Shown piece by piece: positions 25,685 to 35,335 of a stretch of 64,000 bases of DNA (the first letter of the stretch is position 1; each line of letters begins with the position of its first letter). Below the pieces are notes generated by a model, which was not told the origin of the DNA, did not search any database, and worked only from the letters and a program-made list of their open reading frames with translations. The translations under genes and the position numbers were made by a program. The stretch comes from Hyphomicrobium sp. (lineage in GTDB: Bacteria > Pseudomonadota > Alphaproteobacteria > Rhizobiales > Hyphomicrobiaceae), in NCBI GenBank assembly GCA_016716675.1, contig JADJVG010000012.1, forward strand, positions 103,302 through 167,301, given 5' to 3'.

Positions 25685-26939
25685 ATGGCAAGCAAGCTGA
25701 ATTCCGCGTCTGGCGCCCAAGATGGCACTCAGGACGGCACCAAGGATTATGGCGAGGCCCTGAAACCGGGGCAGCGGTCGCCCGCGGGCTATGCCGCCAG
25801 TGCCGCCGCCAGCCGGGGGCGGGTGTTTCGGGAGCCTGACTGCCCAACGCGCAGCCCGTTTCAGCGCGACCGCGACCGCATTCTGCATTCCACAAGCTTC
25901 CGGCGTTTGACCTACAAGACGCAGGTATTTTTGTTCCACGAAGGCGATCACTATCGCTCGCGGCTGACGCATTCGCTCGAAGTCGCGCAAATCGCCCGCA
26001 CCATCGCGCGTCAACTCCGGTTGGACGAAGACCTCGCCGAGGCGCTGGCGCTGGCTCACGATCTTGGCCATTCGCCGTTCGGGCACGCCGGAGAACGCGC
26101 GCTGGATAGCGCCATGCGGCCGTTCGGCGGATTCGACCACAATGCCCAGTCGGTGCGCGTCGTGACCAGCCTGGAACGCAAATACCTAGCGTTCGACGGC
26201 TTGAACCTGACTTGGGAAATGCTGGAAGGACTGGTCAAACACAATGGTCCGGTTGGAAATCGCGATTCCGCGGTTGCCAAGGCGGTGAGCCGGATTGAAC
26301 ATTGGAAACCGCTGGATCTCGACAGCTGGGCATCGGCGGAAGCGCAAGCGGCAAGTCTTGCGGACGACATCGCCTATCTGTCGCACGATGTGGATGACGG
26401 CTTGCGCGCCCACCTGCTGTCGTTCGACGCGCTTGAAGGCGCAGCCCTTGCCGGCGGCATCGCGGCCGAGGTGGCGGCCATTGCGCCACCGTCACCTGGC
26501 GATGGACGGGCGATCTATGAAGTGACGCGCCGTATGATCACCGCCATGTTGACTGACGTCGTGACGGAATCGCGCCGCCGGTTGCGTGCGCTCGCCCCGC
26601 AAAGCCCAGACGATTCGTAGCGCCTCCGATGCCGTCGTGGCGTTCTCACCCGCGATGGCCCGCGATCTAGCGCAGCTCAAAGAGTTCTTGTTTGCCCACG
26701 TCTACCGCCACCCCAGGGTCATGGGTGTCATGGCTGGCGCGGAAAGTGTGGTCATGGACCTATTCGAACGGTATCTGAGCGACCCTGAAACCATGCCCGA
26801 GGCGTGGGGGCGGACCGCCCAAGCGCTGGACCCGCGACGACGGGCGCGGCTAGTCGCGGATTTCGTGTCGGGCCAAACGGACCGCTACGCCATTGCCGAA
26901 CATGGCCGCCTGTTTGCCGCAACGCCGGAATTGCGTTAG
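25685..26939 (+). pseudogene. dgt: Deoxyguanosinetriphosphate triphosphohydrolase-like gene, frameshifted
   Basis: HD-domain dNTP triphosphohydrolase (type 2). The first frame (25685-26620) holds the HD core, with HSLEVAQIARTIARQL and LAHDLGHSPFGHAGE (His125-Asp126), and ends ...LAPQSPDDS at a TAG. The rest of the family C-terminus (RSASDAVVAFSPAM...TDRYAIAEHGRLF) continues in another frame up to 26939. The junction at about 26610-26619 is explained by loss of two bases (GATATT to GATT), which would restore DDIRSASD. Without correction the protein lacks about 105 residues. Either a sequencing error or a genuine mutation. It lies divergent to erpA and 77 bp before argS. Confidence 0.88.
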
Positions 26940-27016
26940 AGCGCGGCAGTGACTTTCGTCCTCCCCGTGTGCCCGACCGGGGTGCAGGGCGGGGATTAGA
27001 CCTCCAGGACCGAAAA

Positions 27017-28777
27017 ATGAATATTTTTGCCGACGTTGAGGCCCGCGTGATCGCTAGCCTCGAAGCGCTGAAAGCGGATGGCGTGTTGCCCGCTGATCTG
27101 GTACTTCCCGCAATCGTTGCGGAAGCGCCGCGCGATGCCACCCACGGCGATGTGGCAGTCAACGCCGCGCTCGTTTTGGCGAAGGCTGCCAAGATGAAAC
27201 CGCGCGATATTGCAGACGCCTTGAAAGCAAAACTCGCAACGGCGCCCGATATTGAAAAGATCGATGTCGCGGGTCCGGGCTTTTTGAACATCACGTTCAA
27301 GCCGCAAGTCTGGCACGGCCTCGTCAAGACGATCATAACCGAGGGCGAGAAATTCGGCAGCGGCTCAGCGAGCAAGGGCGAAAAGGTCAACCTCGAATAC
27401 GTGTCGGCCAACCCGACCGGGCCGATGCACGTCGGCCATTGCCGCGGCGCCGTGTTCGGTGATGCGCTCGCCAATCTGCTGGCCTTCGCGGGCTACGACG
27501 TGACGCGCGAATACTACATCAATGACGCCGGCGGGCAGGTCGATGTGCTCGCGAAATCAGCGTTCCTGCGCTATCGCGAGGCGCTTGGCGAAGACATCGG
27601 CGCGATCCCGGAAGGCCTGTATCCCGGCGATTACTTGAAGCCGGTTGGCGAGGCGCTCGCCAAGGACCATGGCAAAAAGCTGCTCGCGATGCCGGAAGCC
27701 GAATGGCTGCCGCTGTTGCGCGCGTTCGCGATCGACCGCATGATGGATATGATCCGCGACGACCTCGCGGCGCTCAACATCCGCCACGACGTGTTCTTTT
27801 CGGAAGCCTCCCTGACGCGGGCCGGAACCAATAAAATCCAGGCCGCTTTGGACGTGTTGAAGGCCAAGGGGCTGGTGTTCGAGGGCAAACTCGAAAAGCC
27901 GAAGGGGCACGACGACGGCGAGTGGGAAGACCGCACGCAGGTTCTGTTCAAGTCAACGGCGTTCGGTGACGACGAAGATCGCGCGATTCAGAAGTCGGAC
28001 GGCGGCTATACCTATTTTGCCGGAGACATCGCTTATCACTACGACAAGCTGCAGCGCGGCTTCTTGCACATGATCAACGTCTTCGGCGCCGACCACATCG
28101 GCTACATCAGCCGCATGGAAGCGGCGGTGGCGGCGCTGTCGGACAGAAAGGCCGACCTCGACATCAAGGTCGTCAATCTGGTCAAGCTCTTCAAGAACGG
28201 CGAGCCGTTCAAGATGTCGAAGCGCGCGGGCACGTTCGTGACGCTGCGCGATGTGGTCGACGAGGTGGGCCGCGATCCGGTGCGCTTCATGATGCTCTAC
28301 CGCAAGAACAACGAGCAACTCGACTTCGACTTCGCCAAAGTGACCGAGCAGTCGAAGGACAATCCCGTTTTCTATGTGCAATACGCGCATGCCCGCTCGG
28401 CGTCGATTTTCCGCAACGCGGCGGAGCAGTTGCCGGAGCTCGATCTGTCGCCAAAAGCCCTTGAAAACGCAGATCTTTCTGTTTTGACGGATGCAGGCGA
28501 AATCGACTTGATCAAGCGTCTGGGAGCGTTCCCCCGGATGGTCGAGGGGGCCGCCAAAGCCCACGAACCGCACCGCGTGGCGTTCTATCTTTACGATCTT
28601 GCCAGTGCGCTCCATGGCCAATGGAGCAGAGGCAACGATTCGCCACATTTGAGATTTATTCAATCAAATGACGGGGTTGCGACTTCGGCGCGCTTGGCGC
28701 TCATCGCCGCGACAAAGACGGTGATAACCTCTGGTCTTAAGGTCCTCGGCGTCGAGGCGCCCGATGCTATGCGTTAG
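27017..28777 (+). CDS. argS: Arginyl-tRNA synthetase
   Basis: Class I synthetase charging tRNA-Arg. The 586-aa product has the N-terminal Arg-tRNA-synthetase additional domain, the HIGH motif HVGH at residues 138-141 (TGPMHVGHCRGA), YINDAGGQ, the FKMSKRAGTFVTL loop, and a DALR anticodon-binding C-terminus. ATG 27017 gives the standard N-terminus (MNIFADVEARV); longer in-frame starts would run into the frameshifted end of dgt. Intact. Confidence 0.97.
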   Translation: MNIFADVEARVIASLEALKADGVLPADLVLPAIVAEAPRDATHGDVAVNAALVLAKAAKMKPRDIADALKAKLATAPDIEKIDVAGPGFLNITFKPQVWHGLVKTIITEGEKFGSGSASKGEKVNLEYVSANPTGPMHVGHCRGAVFGDALANLLAFAGYDVTREYYINDAGGQVDVLAKSAFLRYREALGEDIGAIPEGLYPGDYLKPVGEALAKDHGKKLLAMPEAEWLPLLRAFAIDRMMDMIRDDLAALNIRHDVFFSEASLTRAGTNKIQAALDVLKAKGLVFEGKLEKPKGHDDGEWEDRTQVLFKSTAFGDDEDRAIQKSDGGYTYFAGDIAYHYDKLQRGFLHMINVFGADHIGYISRMEAAVAALSDRKADLDIKVVNLVKLFKNGEPFKMSKRAGTFVTLRDVVDEVGRDPVRFMMLYRKNNEQLDFDFAKVTEQSKDNPVFYVQYAHARSASIFRNAAEQLPELDLSPKALENADLSVLTDAGEIDLIKRLGAFPRMVEGAAKAHEPHRVAFYLYDLASALHGQWSRGNDSPHLRFIQSNDGVATSARLALIAATKTVITSGLKVLGVEAPDAMR

Positions 28778-28850
28778 AGTCGCGATTCGAAGGTGAGCAT
28801 AACGCGTGCGTTTTTTCTAAGTGCCGCGTTCTGGTTGAGGGGTTTTGACG

Positions 28851-30737
28851 ATGTCGTCGCTGAACGGTTTTAATGGTCAGCTAGGCAGGCCGGGGGCTCG
28901 TTCCACCGCTGAACAACCCCAGGCTGGTCAACAGCAGGTAGCGCCGCAACAGAATGCGTGGCAGCAACCGCAGGGCCATTATCAACCACCGGGTGCTCAA
29001 CCGGCCCAACAGTGGGCACAGCCCGCCGCCCAGCAGGGATTTCCGCAGCAGGGCTACAGCCCGCCCTACCCACCGGCGCCGCCTCAGGCGGCCGCTTATG
29101 GCCAGCAGAAACCCCCTGTCCATAACCCGGCCCCTCAGAGCCCCGCCACACAAAGCTATGGCGGCTTGAACCCCAATCCCGACTCCTATGCACCGGACGC
29201 CTATGCGCCGAGCTTTGAGCCGTTCAGCCCGGCAGCCGTGCCGCGTACGGCGCCGCCCGCGCGTCCGCAGCAAGCAGCCCCGAGCTATCAGCAGCACGCC
29301 GCACCGCCTCAGGACTACAGCGTGCACGGTGGCTACGGCGCGCCGGACCCGCGTGGGTCCGCAAATTACCCGCAATCCGCTCAGGCGTGGCCCGGCCAGC
29401 CTGCGCCGCCGCTTGGCGGCACGCCCACGACAGGCGGTCATGGTGCCGGCAGTCATGGTGCCAACGCGCGCGGCTTCGAAGTCGGAAATTATCTGCAGCA
29501 GCCGACGGCCCAGCCGCCGCATCAGCAGCAGTATCGCGCCGCTGAGCCACACCACCACGATACGCTGCATCAACACGATAGCGAGCCGACTTTTTCCGAT
29601 TGGTCGCAGCCGCAGCAGCACGCGCCGCAGGGCCAAGGCTATGACTACGGCGATGCCCAGGGCCATCATCAAGGCCACCATCAGCACGATCCGCAGGATG
29701 ATTTGGGCTTCGCGAAGCCCGCTGGCGGCGAGCTGGAACAGGGTTACGTCGAGGAAGACGGCGAAGAGTATGAATACGAAGAGCCGAGCCGTGGCCGCCG
29801 TCCGCTGATGATTGCCGCCGCACTTGCGGGCGCGATTTTTGTCGGCGGTGGATTGGCCTATGGCTACAAGGCGTTTCTCGGAGGCGGTGCCACGGGCAAT
29901 CCGCCGATGGTCAAGAGCGCCAGCGAACCGTCTAAGATCAAGCCGGCCGATGCCGGCGGCAAACAATTCGCCCACACCGACAGCAAGATCATGGGCCGTC
30001 TCGGCGATGGCTCCAGCGCTGCGACCGCGACCTCGACAGCTTCCGGCGAACTCGATGCCAATGGCACGCGCAAGGTTTCAACGCTGGTTGTTGGCCGTGA
30101 CGGCAGCATCCAAGCGCCGCCCGCCGCAGCCGCTGATCCGGTTACCGATCCTGCCGGAAACGTGGCTGTGCCCGGCATGATGGTCGTTGATGCGTTGGGC
30201 ACCGGTGCTAAGGCGACGGCTGCTAAAGTGGATAATGCGGTTCAGACCGCGCAGAAGCTCGTCGTCAATCCGCCGCCTCCCACGCAGAAGCCTGTGACGG
30301 TTGCAAAGGCGGCGGTGGCCGACGTTGATGACGCGGTGCCGAGCGCTACGGGCAGCATTGCACCGGCCGCGCCCGCCGCGCCGAAGCCGACCGTGAAGAA
30401 GGTCGCGGCGGCAGCGCCTTCGATCGCGAATGATGCCGCGACGGCAGCGGCGCCGGTCGTCTCCGGTGGCGCTAGTGGCTATGTGGCCGTGCTCGCCTCC
30501 GTGCCGCGCTCGGATACGAGCCGCATGGATGCGCTGAAGCGTTTCGCCGATATGCAGCAGAAGTATAGCAGCGTTCTGAGCGGAAAAACGCCAGACGTGG
30601 CCGAAGCCAATCTCGGGGCCAAGGGCAATTATCATCGCCTTGTGGTCGGTCCGCCCGCCTCGCGCCAGCAGGCGTCGATGCTGTGTACGGATCTGAAGGC
30701 ACAGGGCTATACGGATTGCTGGGTCACGTCCTACTAG
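28851..30737 (+). CDS. SPOR-domain membrane protein with Gln/Pro-rich N-terminal region
   Basis: A 628-aa bitopic protein. Residues 1-320 are a disordered, Gln/Pro/His/Tyr-rich cytoplasmic region; an acidic stretch (YVEEDGEEYEYEEPS) precedes one membrane span (LMIAAALAGAIFVGGGLAYGYKAF). A long Ala/Pro-rich periplasmic linker leads to a C-terminal SPOR domain (SGYVAVLASVPRSDTSRM ... QGYTDCWVTSY). SPOR domains bind denuded glycan strands at the septum, so a cell-division role, FtsN-like in layout, is plausible. ATG 28851 is used; an in-frame TTG at 28845 is possible. A strong terminator follows. Confidence 0.88.
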   Translation: MSSLNGFNGQLGRPGARSTAEQPQAGQQQVAPQQNAWQQPQGHYQPPGAQPAQQWAQPAAQQGFPQQGYSPPYPPAPPQAAAYGQQKPPVHNPAPQSPATQSYGGLNPNPDSYAPDAYAPSFEPFSPAAVPRTAPPARPQQAAPSYQQHAAPPQDYSVHGGYGAPDPRGSANYPQSAQAWPGQPAPPLGGTPTTGGHGAGSHGANARGFEVGNYLQQPTAQPPHQQQYRAAEPHHHDTLHQHDSEPTFSDWSQPQQHAPQGQGYDYGDAQGHHQGHHQHDPQDDLGFAKPAGGELEQGYVEEDGEEYEYEEPSRGRRPLMIAAALAGAIFVGGGLAYGYKAFLGGGATGNPPMVKSASEPSKIKPADAGGKQFAHTDSKIMGRLGDGSSAATATSTASGELDANGTRKVSTLVVGRDGSIQAPPAAAADPVTDPAGNVAVPGMMVVDALGTGAKATAAKVDNAVQTAQKLVVNPPPPTQKPVTVAKAAVADVDDAVPSATGSIAPAAPAAPKPTVKKVAAAAPSIANDAATAAAPVVSGGASGYVAVLASVPRSDTSRMDALKRFADMQQKYSSVLSGKTPDVAEANLGAKGNYHRLVVGPPASRQQASMLCTDLKAQGYTDCWVTSY

Positions 30738-30765
30738 TGGCGCCCGGTGCTATGATATTTGCGAC

Positions 30766-30794
30766 AAGGCCGGCGATTTTCCTGCCGGCCTTTT
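30766..30794 (+). terminator. Intrinsic terminator after the SPOR gene
   Basis: AAGGCCGGC (30766-30774) pairs perfectly with GCCGGCC plus TT (30784-30792), and TTTT ends the element at 30794. It lies 29 bp after the SPOR stop and before nagZ, so nagZ either has its own promoter or depends on read-through. Confidence 0.88.
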
Positions 30795-30849
30795 GCATTC
30801 CTGGACGCAACTTGCAGCAACGCATCCCGCAATTTCCCTGGCAACGGTC

Positions 30850-31872
30850 ATGATAGCAGCCCTCATTTCCGGCCTGTCGGGCCAAACGCTTACTGATGAC
30901 GAACGCGCGTTCTATCGCGACGTGAAGCCTGTCGGCGTCATTCTGTTCCGCCGCAACGTCGAAGATGGCGCGCTTGTGCGGCCATTGGTTGAGAGCGTGC
31001 GCGACGCGATCGGGCGCGACGACGTGCTGGTCTTGATCGATCAAGAAGGCGGGCGCGTGCAACGCCTGAAACCGCCGAACGCGCGTGGTCTGCCGCCGGC
31101 TTCGGCCTACGCGGCGCTCTATCAGCATGACCCGGAAGCGGCGAAAGCGTCAGCGTTCTGCGTGGCTCAACTGGTGGCCAATGAGTTGCGCGGCTACGGC
31201 ATCAATACCAACTGCGCGCCGGTTCTCGATGTGCCGGTTGCCGGTGCCCACGACATCATCGGCGATAGGGCGTATGGCGCAACGCCAACCCAGATCATCG
31301 ATCTGGCGCGCGAGGTTGGCGACGGTTTGATGGCGGGCGGCGTGGTGCCGGTGATCAAACACATTCCCGGGCATGGCCGCGCCACCGCCGACAGCCACCT
31401 CGATTTGCCGGTCGTTGCGACCGGTTACGATGCGCTTTCACAAAGTGATTTTGTGCCGTTCCGCGCGCTCGCCAATATGCCGGCCGCGATGACCGCACAC
31501 GTCGTGTTTTCCGCGATCGATGCGAGCAATCCGGCGAGCACGTCTGAGGTGGTGACCCGCAAAATCATTCGCGGTGACATCGGCTTCGATGGCCTATTGA
31601 TGAGCGACGATCTGAGTATGAAGGCGTTGGCCGGTCCGATGCGCAATCGCGCTGAAGCGGTGATCGCGGCGGGCTCGGATGTTGCGCTTCATTGCAATGG
31701 CGATTTGACGGAAATGCGCGCTGCGGCCGAAGGCGTGCCGATGCTCAGTGGTGCGGCGCTGGCGCGATTCGTGCGTGCTTTTGCGGTGACACAGAAGCAG
31801 GAAGCATACGACGAAGACATCGCCGTGCGTCACCTCGCAGCCCTCATGGCTCAGAAAGCGATGCTCTCGTGA
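30850..31872 (+). CDS. nagZ: Beta-N-acetylhexosaminidase NagZ (GH3)
   Basis: Cytoplasmic GH3 enzyme that removes N-acetylglucosamine from anhydro-muropeptides in cell-wall recycling. The 340-aa product has VLIDQEGGRVQRLKPP, the substrate loop KHIPGHGRATADSHLDLP with the catalytic Asp-His dyad, and the nucleophile segment LLMSDDLSMKAL. ATG 30850 starts the domain; a longer in-frame start would overlap the terminator stem. Next to scpA as in most Hyphomicrobiales. Confidence 0.95.
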   Translation: MIAALISGLSGQTLTDDERAFYRDVKPVGVILFRRNVEDGALVRPLVESVRDAIGRDDVLVLIDQEGGRVQRLKPPNARGLPPASAYAALYQHDPEAAKASAFCVAQLVANELRGYGINTNCAPVLDVPVAGAHDIIGDRAYGATPTQIIDLAREVGDGLMAGGVVPVIKHIPGHGRATADSHLDLPVVATGYDALSQSDFVPFRALANMPAAMTAHVVFSAIDASNPASTSEVVTRKIIRGDIGFDGLLMSDDLSMKALAGPMRNRAEAVIAAGSDVALHCNGDLTEMRAAAEGVPMLSGAALARFVRAFAVTQKQEAYDEDIAVRHLAALMAQKAMLS

Positions 31873-31966
31873 TGCCTGGGTTTGAAGGCGGCGGGCTGAA
31901 TCAGTGTAAGGTCGGTTTTATTGAAATGGTGGGCGCCGTCGCCCTGGATGATCGGCACACGCGGAT

Positions 31967-32806
31967 ATGATGATCGAAACGCAACATGCGGAGGCGGCGG
32001 AGACGCAGGGCTATGAAACGCCCGCGATCGACGATCTGCCGTCGGATGGTGAAGCCTTCGTCGTCGATATCGAGGGCTTTGAAGGTCCGCTCGATCTGCT
32101 GCTGGCGCTGGCGCGCACCCATAAGGTCGATATCGCCAAGATTTCGATCCTCGCGCTTGTCGATCAGTATCTGCATTTCATCAGCGAAGCGCAGAAGCTC
32201 AAGCTTGAATTGGCGGCCGACTATCTGGTGATGGCCGCTTGGCTGGCCTATTTGAAATCGCGCCTGCTGCTGCCACGCGACAAGGAAGATCCCGACACGA
32301 CGAGCGCCGAAGAAATGGCGCTGAAGCTGCAGTTCCGGTTGACGCGGCTTGAAGCCATGCGCAACGCCGTGGCACGGCTGATGACGCGCAAGCGGCTGGA
32401 GCGCGATGTGTTCGCGCGCGGCCTGCCAGAGGCGATCACGACTACGCGCGATACCACGTACACCGCAGAGATCTATGATCTGCTGAAAGCCTACGCTGAA
32501 CAGCGCCGTCGCACGGTGCGTGTGGTTCACGTCGTTAAGGTGCGCAAGGTCTGGTCGATCAAGGATGCGCGCCAGCGCCTCGAAAAGTTGATCGGCGCGT
32601 CGGCGGGCGAATGGGCACAGCTCGATCTGTTTATCGAACAGTATTTACCAATTGGCGAAGAAGGCCGCACGGCCATCGCCAGTTCTTTCGGAGCGACGCT
32701 CGAAATGGCGCGCGAGGGGCTGCTCGAACTCCGCCAAGACGAGCCTTTTGCGCCGATTTACATGCGTAAGCGCGTTCCAGGAGCCGCCTGGGAACGGGTC
32801 GGTTAA
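31967..32806 (+). CDS. scpA: Segregation and condensation protein A
   Basis: Kleisin subunit of the SMC-ScpAB condensin that compacts and segregates the chromosome. The 279-aa product has the N-terminal SMC-binding region FEGPLDLLLALARTHKVDIAKISI followed by LAADYLVMAAWLAYLKSRLLLP, and a winged-helix C-terminus (AIASSFGATLEMAREGLLELRQ...FAPIYMRKR). Two consecutive ATG codons (31967 and 31970) are equally possible starts. It lies 94 bp after nagZ and 58 bp before scpB. Confidence 0.95.
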   Translation: MMIETQHAEAAETQGYETPAIDDLPSDGEAFVVDIEGFEGPLDLLLALARTHKVDIAKISILALVDQYLHFISEAQKLKLELAADYLVMAAWLAYLKSRLLLPRDKEDPDTTSAEEMALKLQFRLTRLEAMRNAVARLMTRKRLERDVFARGLPEAITTTRDTTYTAEIYDLLKAYAEQRRRTVRVVHVVKVRKVWSIKDARQRLEKLIGASAGEWAQLDLFIEQYLPIGEEGRTAIASSFGATLEMAREGLLELRQDEPFAPIYMRKRVPGAAWERVG

Positions 32807-32864
32807 TTCCATTTCGGTTGAGTTGCTGTGCACGCGCCTATATTTGGGGGGCTAAGATAAGCTA

Positions 32865-33725
32865 ATGGTTCCGCCGAGATTGACACTGGTGTCGGATAAT
32901 TCGCGCGACAGGGACGGAGATGCGTCAGGTGATAACGCCGCCCATTCGGCAGGCGTTGGCGCCACGCCGTCGTATGCCGATCCGGAAGCCGTTGTCGATA
33001 CGTTGGCGCAACGCGCGCGGCGCGAGAAGCTGCGCCGCCTCGAAGCCATGCTGTTCGCCGCGTCTGAGCCGCTCGACGTCAAAGCGCTCGCCCGCGCACT
33101 CGAAGACAGCGACGATATCGAAGCGCTGCTGGCGCAGTTGCAGCAGGAATATCACGATCGCGGCGTGTCGCTGGTGCGCGTTGCCGGCAAGTGGCAGTTC
33201 CGCACGGCGGAAGATCTGTCGTACCTGCTCGAACGCCAGCAGAAGGAAGAGCGCAAGCTATCGCGCGCGGCGCTCGAAACGCTGGCGATCATCGCTTATC
33301 ACCAGCCGGTCACGCGCGCCGAGATCGAAGACATCCGCGGCGTATCGACATCGCCCGGCACGCTCGACGTCTTGATGGAGACGGCGTGGATCCGTCCGCG
33401 CGGCCGCCGCCGTGCGCCGGGCCGTCCGTTGACCTACGGCACGACCGAACTGTTCCTCAGCCACTTCGGGCTTGATGCGATCAAGGATCTTCCGGGGCTT
33501 GCCGATTTGAAGGCGGCGGGCCTGCTCGATAGCAATTTGCCGCCAGGGTTTACGGTTCCCGAACCGACCGATGTGGCGGCCCTTATGCCCGACGAACTGC
33601 CGTTAACGGATGACGGCGACGACGCCGAGGAACCGCAAAGCGAATTGCCGCTGGAGGAACCGGCGGAGGACGACGCCTTGCAAGCCGAGGACGAGGCCGG
33701 TAAGCCGGAGGCCGAGAGCCAGTAA
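32865..33725 (+). CDS. scpB: Segregation and condensation protein B
   Basis: ScpB binds the ScpA middle region and regulates SMC. The 286-aa product has two winged-helix domains (LRRLEAMLFAASEPLDVKALA..., then LSRAALETLAIIAYHQPVTRAEIEDIRGVS) and the family signature RGRRRAPGRPLTYGTTELFLSHFGL. The C-terminal 60 residues are an acidic low-complexity tail. It overlaps nothing; an ABC ATPase gene begins 32 bp later. Confidence 0.95.
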   Translation: MVPPRLTLVSDNSRDRDGDASGDNAAHSAGVGATPSYADPEAVVDTLAQRARREKLRRLEAMLFAASEPLDVKALARALEDSDDIEALLAQLQQEYHDRGVSLVRVAGKWQFRTAEDLSYLLERQQKEERKLSRAALETLAIIAYHQPVTRAEIEDIRGVSTSPGTLDVLMETAWIRPRGRRRAPGRPLTYGTTELFLSHFGLDAIKDLPGLADLKAAGLLDSNLPPGFTVPEPTDVAALMPDELPLTDDGDDAEEPQSELPLEEPAEDDALQAEDEAGKPEAESQ

Positions 33726-33757
33726 AGCTGTAAGCAGGGGCGAGACGGCAAACGTCA

Positions 33758-34942
33758 ATGCCACTGACAACAAGGTGTCGCGTGTCACTGAAGTCCTGGT
33801 TATCTACAACCCAGAAGCCGCTTCCCGGTCCCATCGCGGTTTCGAACGCCGTGGCAGGTGCGCCGCGCAGCCGCGCTGCGGCAACCTTCGCCGCGCGCCT
33901 GACCATCGAGAACCTGACTCGCACATACGGCGAGGCGACCGCGCTCAACGGTGTTTCGCTCGATGTTTCACCAGGTGAGATCGTCTGTCTGCTGGGACCG
34001 TCAGGCTGTGGCAAGACCACATTGCTGCGCGTCGTCTCCGGCATCGAGCGGCCGAGCACAGGCCGCGTGCTGATCAACGATCGTGAGGTGGCGGGTCCAA
34101 CGCGCTACGTGCCGCCGGAAGATCGCAGCATCGGGCTGATGTTCCAGGACTTCGCGCTGTTCCCGCATCTCAATATTCTGGACAACGTCGCCTTCGGCCT
34201 GCGGTCGCTGGCGCCCGATGTGCGCGAACGCTCGGCGCGGGCCATTCTGGATCGCGTGGGGCTTGCGGATTTCGCGGAAGCCTATCCGTCAACGTTGTCG
34301 GGCGGTCAGCAGCAGCGCGTGGCGCTGGCGCGGGCCATCGTGCCGCGTCCTGCGGTGATGCTGATGGATGAGCCGTTTTCAGGCCTCGATATTCAATTGC
34401 GCGACACCATGCAGGAAGAAACGCTCGCCCTGCTGCGCGAAACGCGGGCGACGTCGCTGATCGTCACGCATAACCCCGAAGAGGCTATGCGGCTTGGCGA
34501 CCGCATCGTTGTGCTGAAAAGCGGGCGCATCGTGCAGCAAGGATCGACGGAGACGCTGTATCGCAATCCGGCCTCGTTGTTCGTGGCGCGGCTGTTTTCC
34601 GAGATCAATGAAATCCCGGTTCGCGTTCAGGATGGCCGGGTGGTGACCGCCGCTGGCACCTTTGCCGCGCCGGGGCTCAGCGATGGCACCGCTGCCGTGC
34701 TCTGCCTCAGAGAGCGCGCCATCGAAATCACGCCGGCTGGGGCCAATGGCTGCGATAAGCTCAATGGGCGCGTTACCGATATCAAGTTTCTGGGCGACAT
34801 GACGCGCATCGATCTGGCGGTCGAGGGGTTCGATCAGATCCTCAAAGCCCGCGTTGGCGGGGCTGACGGCTTGCGCAAGGGCAGCGAAGTTAAGGTTTCG
34901 ATCCAGCCCGGCGCCGGCCTGGTTTTTCCCTTTGAAAGCTAG
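33758..34942 (+). CDS. Orphan ABC transporter ATP-binding protein (Fe3+/spermidine/putrescine type, TOBE domain)
   Basis: A 394-aa ABC ATPase of the FbpC/PotA class. Visible are Walker A GPSGCGKTT, the Q-loop MFQDFALFPHL, signature LSGGQQQRVALARA, Walker B VMLMDEPFSGLD, the H-loop IVTHNPEEA, and a C-terminal TOBE domain (NGRVTDIKFLGDMTRIDL). No permease or binding-protein gene is adjacent, so its partners are encoded elsewhere. The first 45 residues are an unusual extension; a GTG at 33850 may be the real start. Its place between scpB and tatA breaks an otherwise conserved block. Confidence 0.88.
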   Translation: MPLTTRCRVSLKSWLSTTQKPLPGPIAVSNAVAGAPRSRAAATFAARLTIENLTRTYGEATALNGVSLDVSPGEIVCLLGPSGCGKTTLLRVVSGIERPSTGRVLINDREVAGPTRYVPPEDRSIGLMFQDFALFPHLNILDNVAFGLRSLAPDVRERSARAILDRVGLADFAEAYPSTLSGGQQQRVALARAIVPRPAVMLMDEPFSGLDIQLRDTMQEETLALLRETRATSLIVTHNPEEAMRLGDRIVVLKSGRIVQQGSTETLYRNPASLFVARLFSEINEIPVRVQDGRVVTAAGTFAAPGLSDGTAAVLCLRERAIEITPAGANGCDKLNGRVTDIKFLGDMTRIDLAVEGFDQILKARVGGADGLRKGSEVKVSIQPGAGLVFPFES

Positions 34943-35063
34943 ATCGTTCACCGCCCGGGCGGTGCGGCATGGTGCTTTGGGCCAATCTTGCCGCCCTCTG
35001 GTTCTTCTGCGATAGTGCGCCTATGTGTTGCTGCGCAACATGTGGCGCAGAAAGGAACTTCCA

Positions 35064-35279
35064 ATGGGTCTCGGTGCTCAACATATTCTGCTGCTTTTGA
35101 TCGTGGCTTTGCTGCTGTTCGGGCGCGGCAAGATTTCCGAGTTGATGGGCGACGTTGCCAAAGGCATCAAGAGCTTCAAAAAAGGGATGGCGGACGATGA
35201 GGATGTGGCCAAGCCCATTCCGCCGCGCACCATCGATAACGACGTGTCGTCGACCAACGATCGCAGCAAGACCGGCTGA
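35064..35279 (+). CDS. tatA: Sec-independent protein translocase subunit TatA
   Basis: Pore-forming subunit of the twin-arginine translocase. The 71-aa product has the single membrane helix (ILLLLIVALLLF), the hinge FGRGKI and the amphipathic helix SELMGDVAKGIKSFKKGM. AAAGGAAC precedes ATG 35064; this start gives the standard short N-terminus, while an upstream in-frame start would add basic residues not seen in TatA. First gene of tatABC. Confidence 0.94.
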   Translation: MGLGAQHILLLLIVALLLFGRGKISELMGDVAKGIKSFKKGMADDEDVAKPIPPRTIDNDVSSTNDRSKTG

Positions 35280-35335
35280 GGCCGAAGTCACCGTGCGTTG
35301 GTGTGCGACGCGCGATTTTGCGAGATACACGGCCT

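Noticed and set aside
26600..26625. Programmed +1 frameshift in dgt
   Set aside because: There is no slippery P-site codon able to re-pair, and no Shine-Dalgarno-like stimulator; a 2-base loss explains the frames more simply.
30793..30849. Longer N-terminus for NagZ
   Set aside because: It would start within the terminator at 30766-30794 and adds residues not seen in the family.
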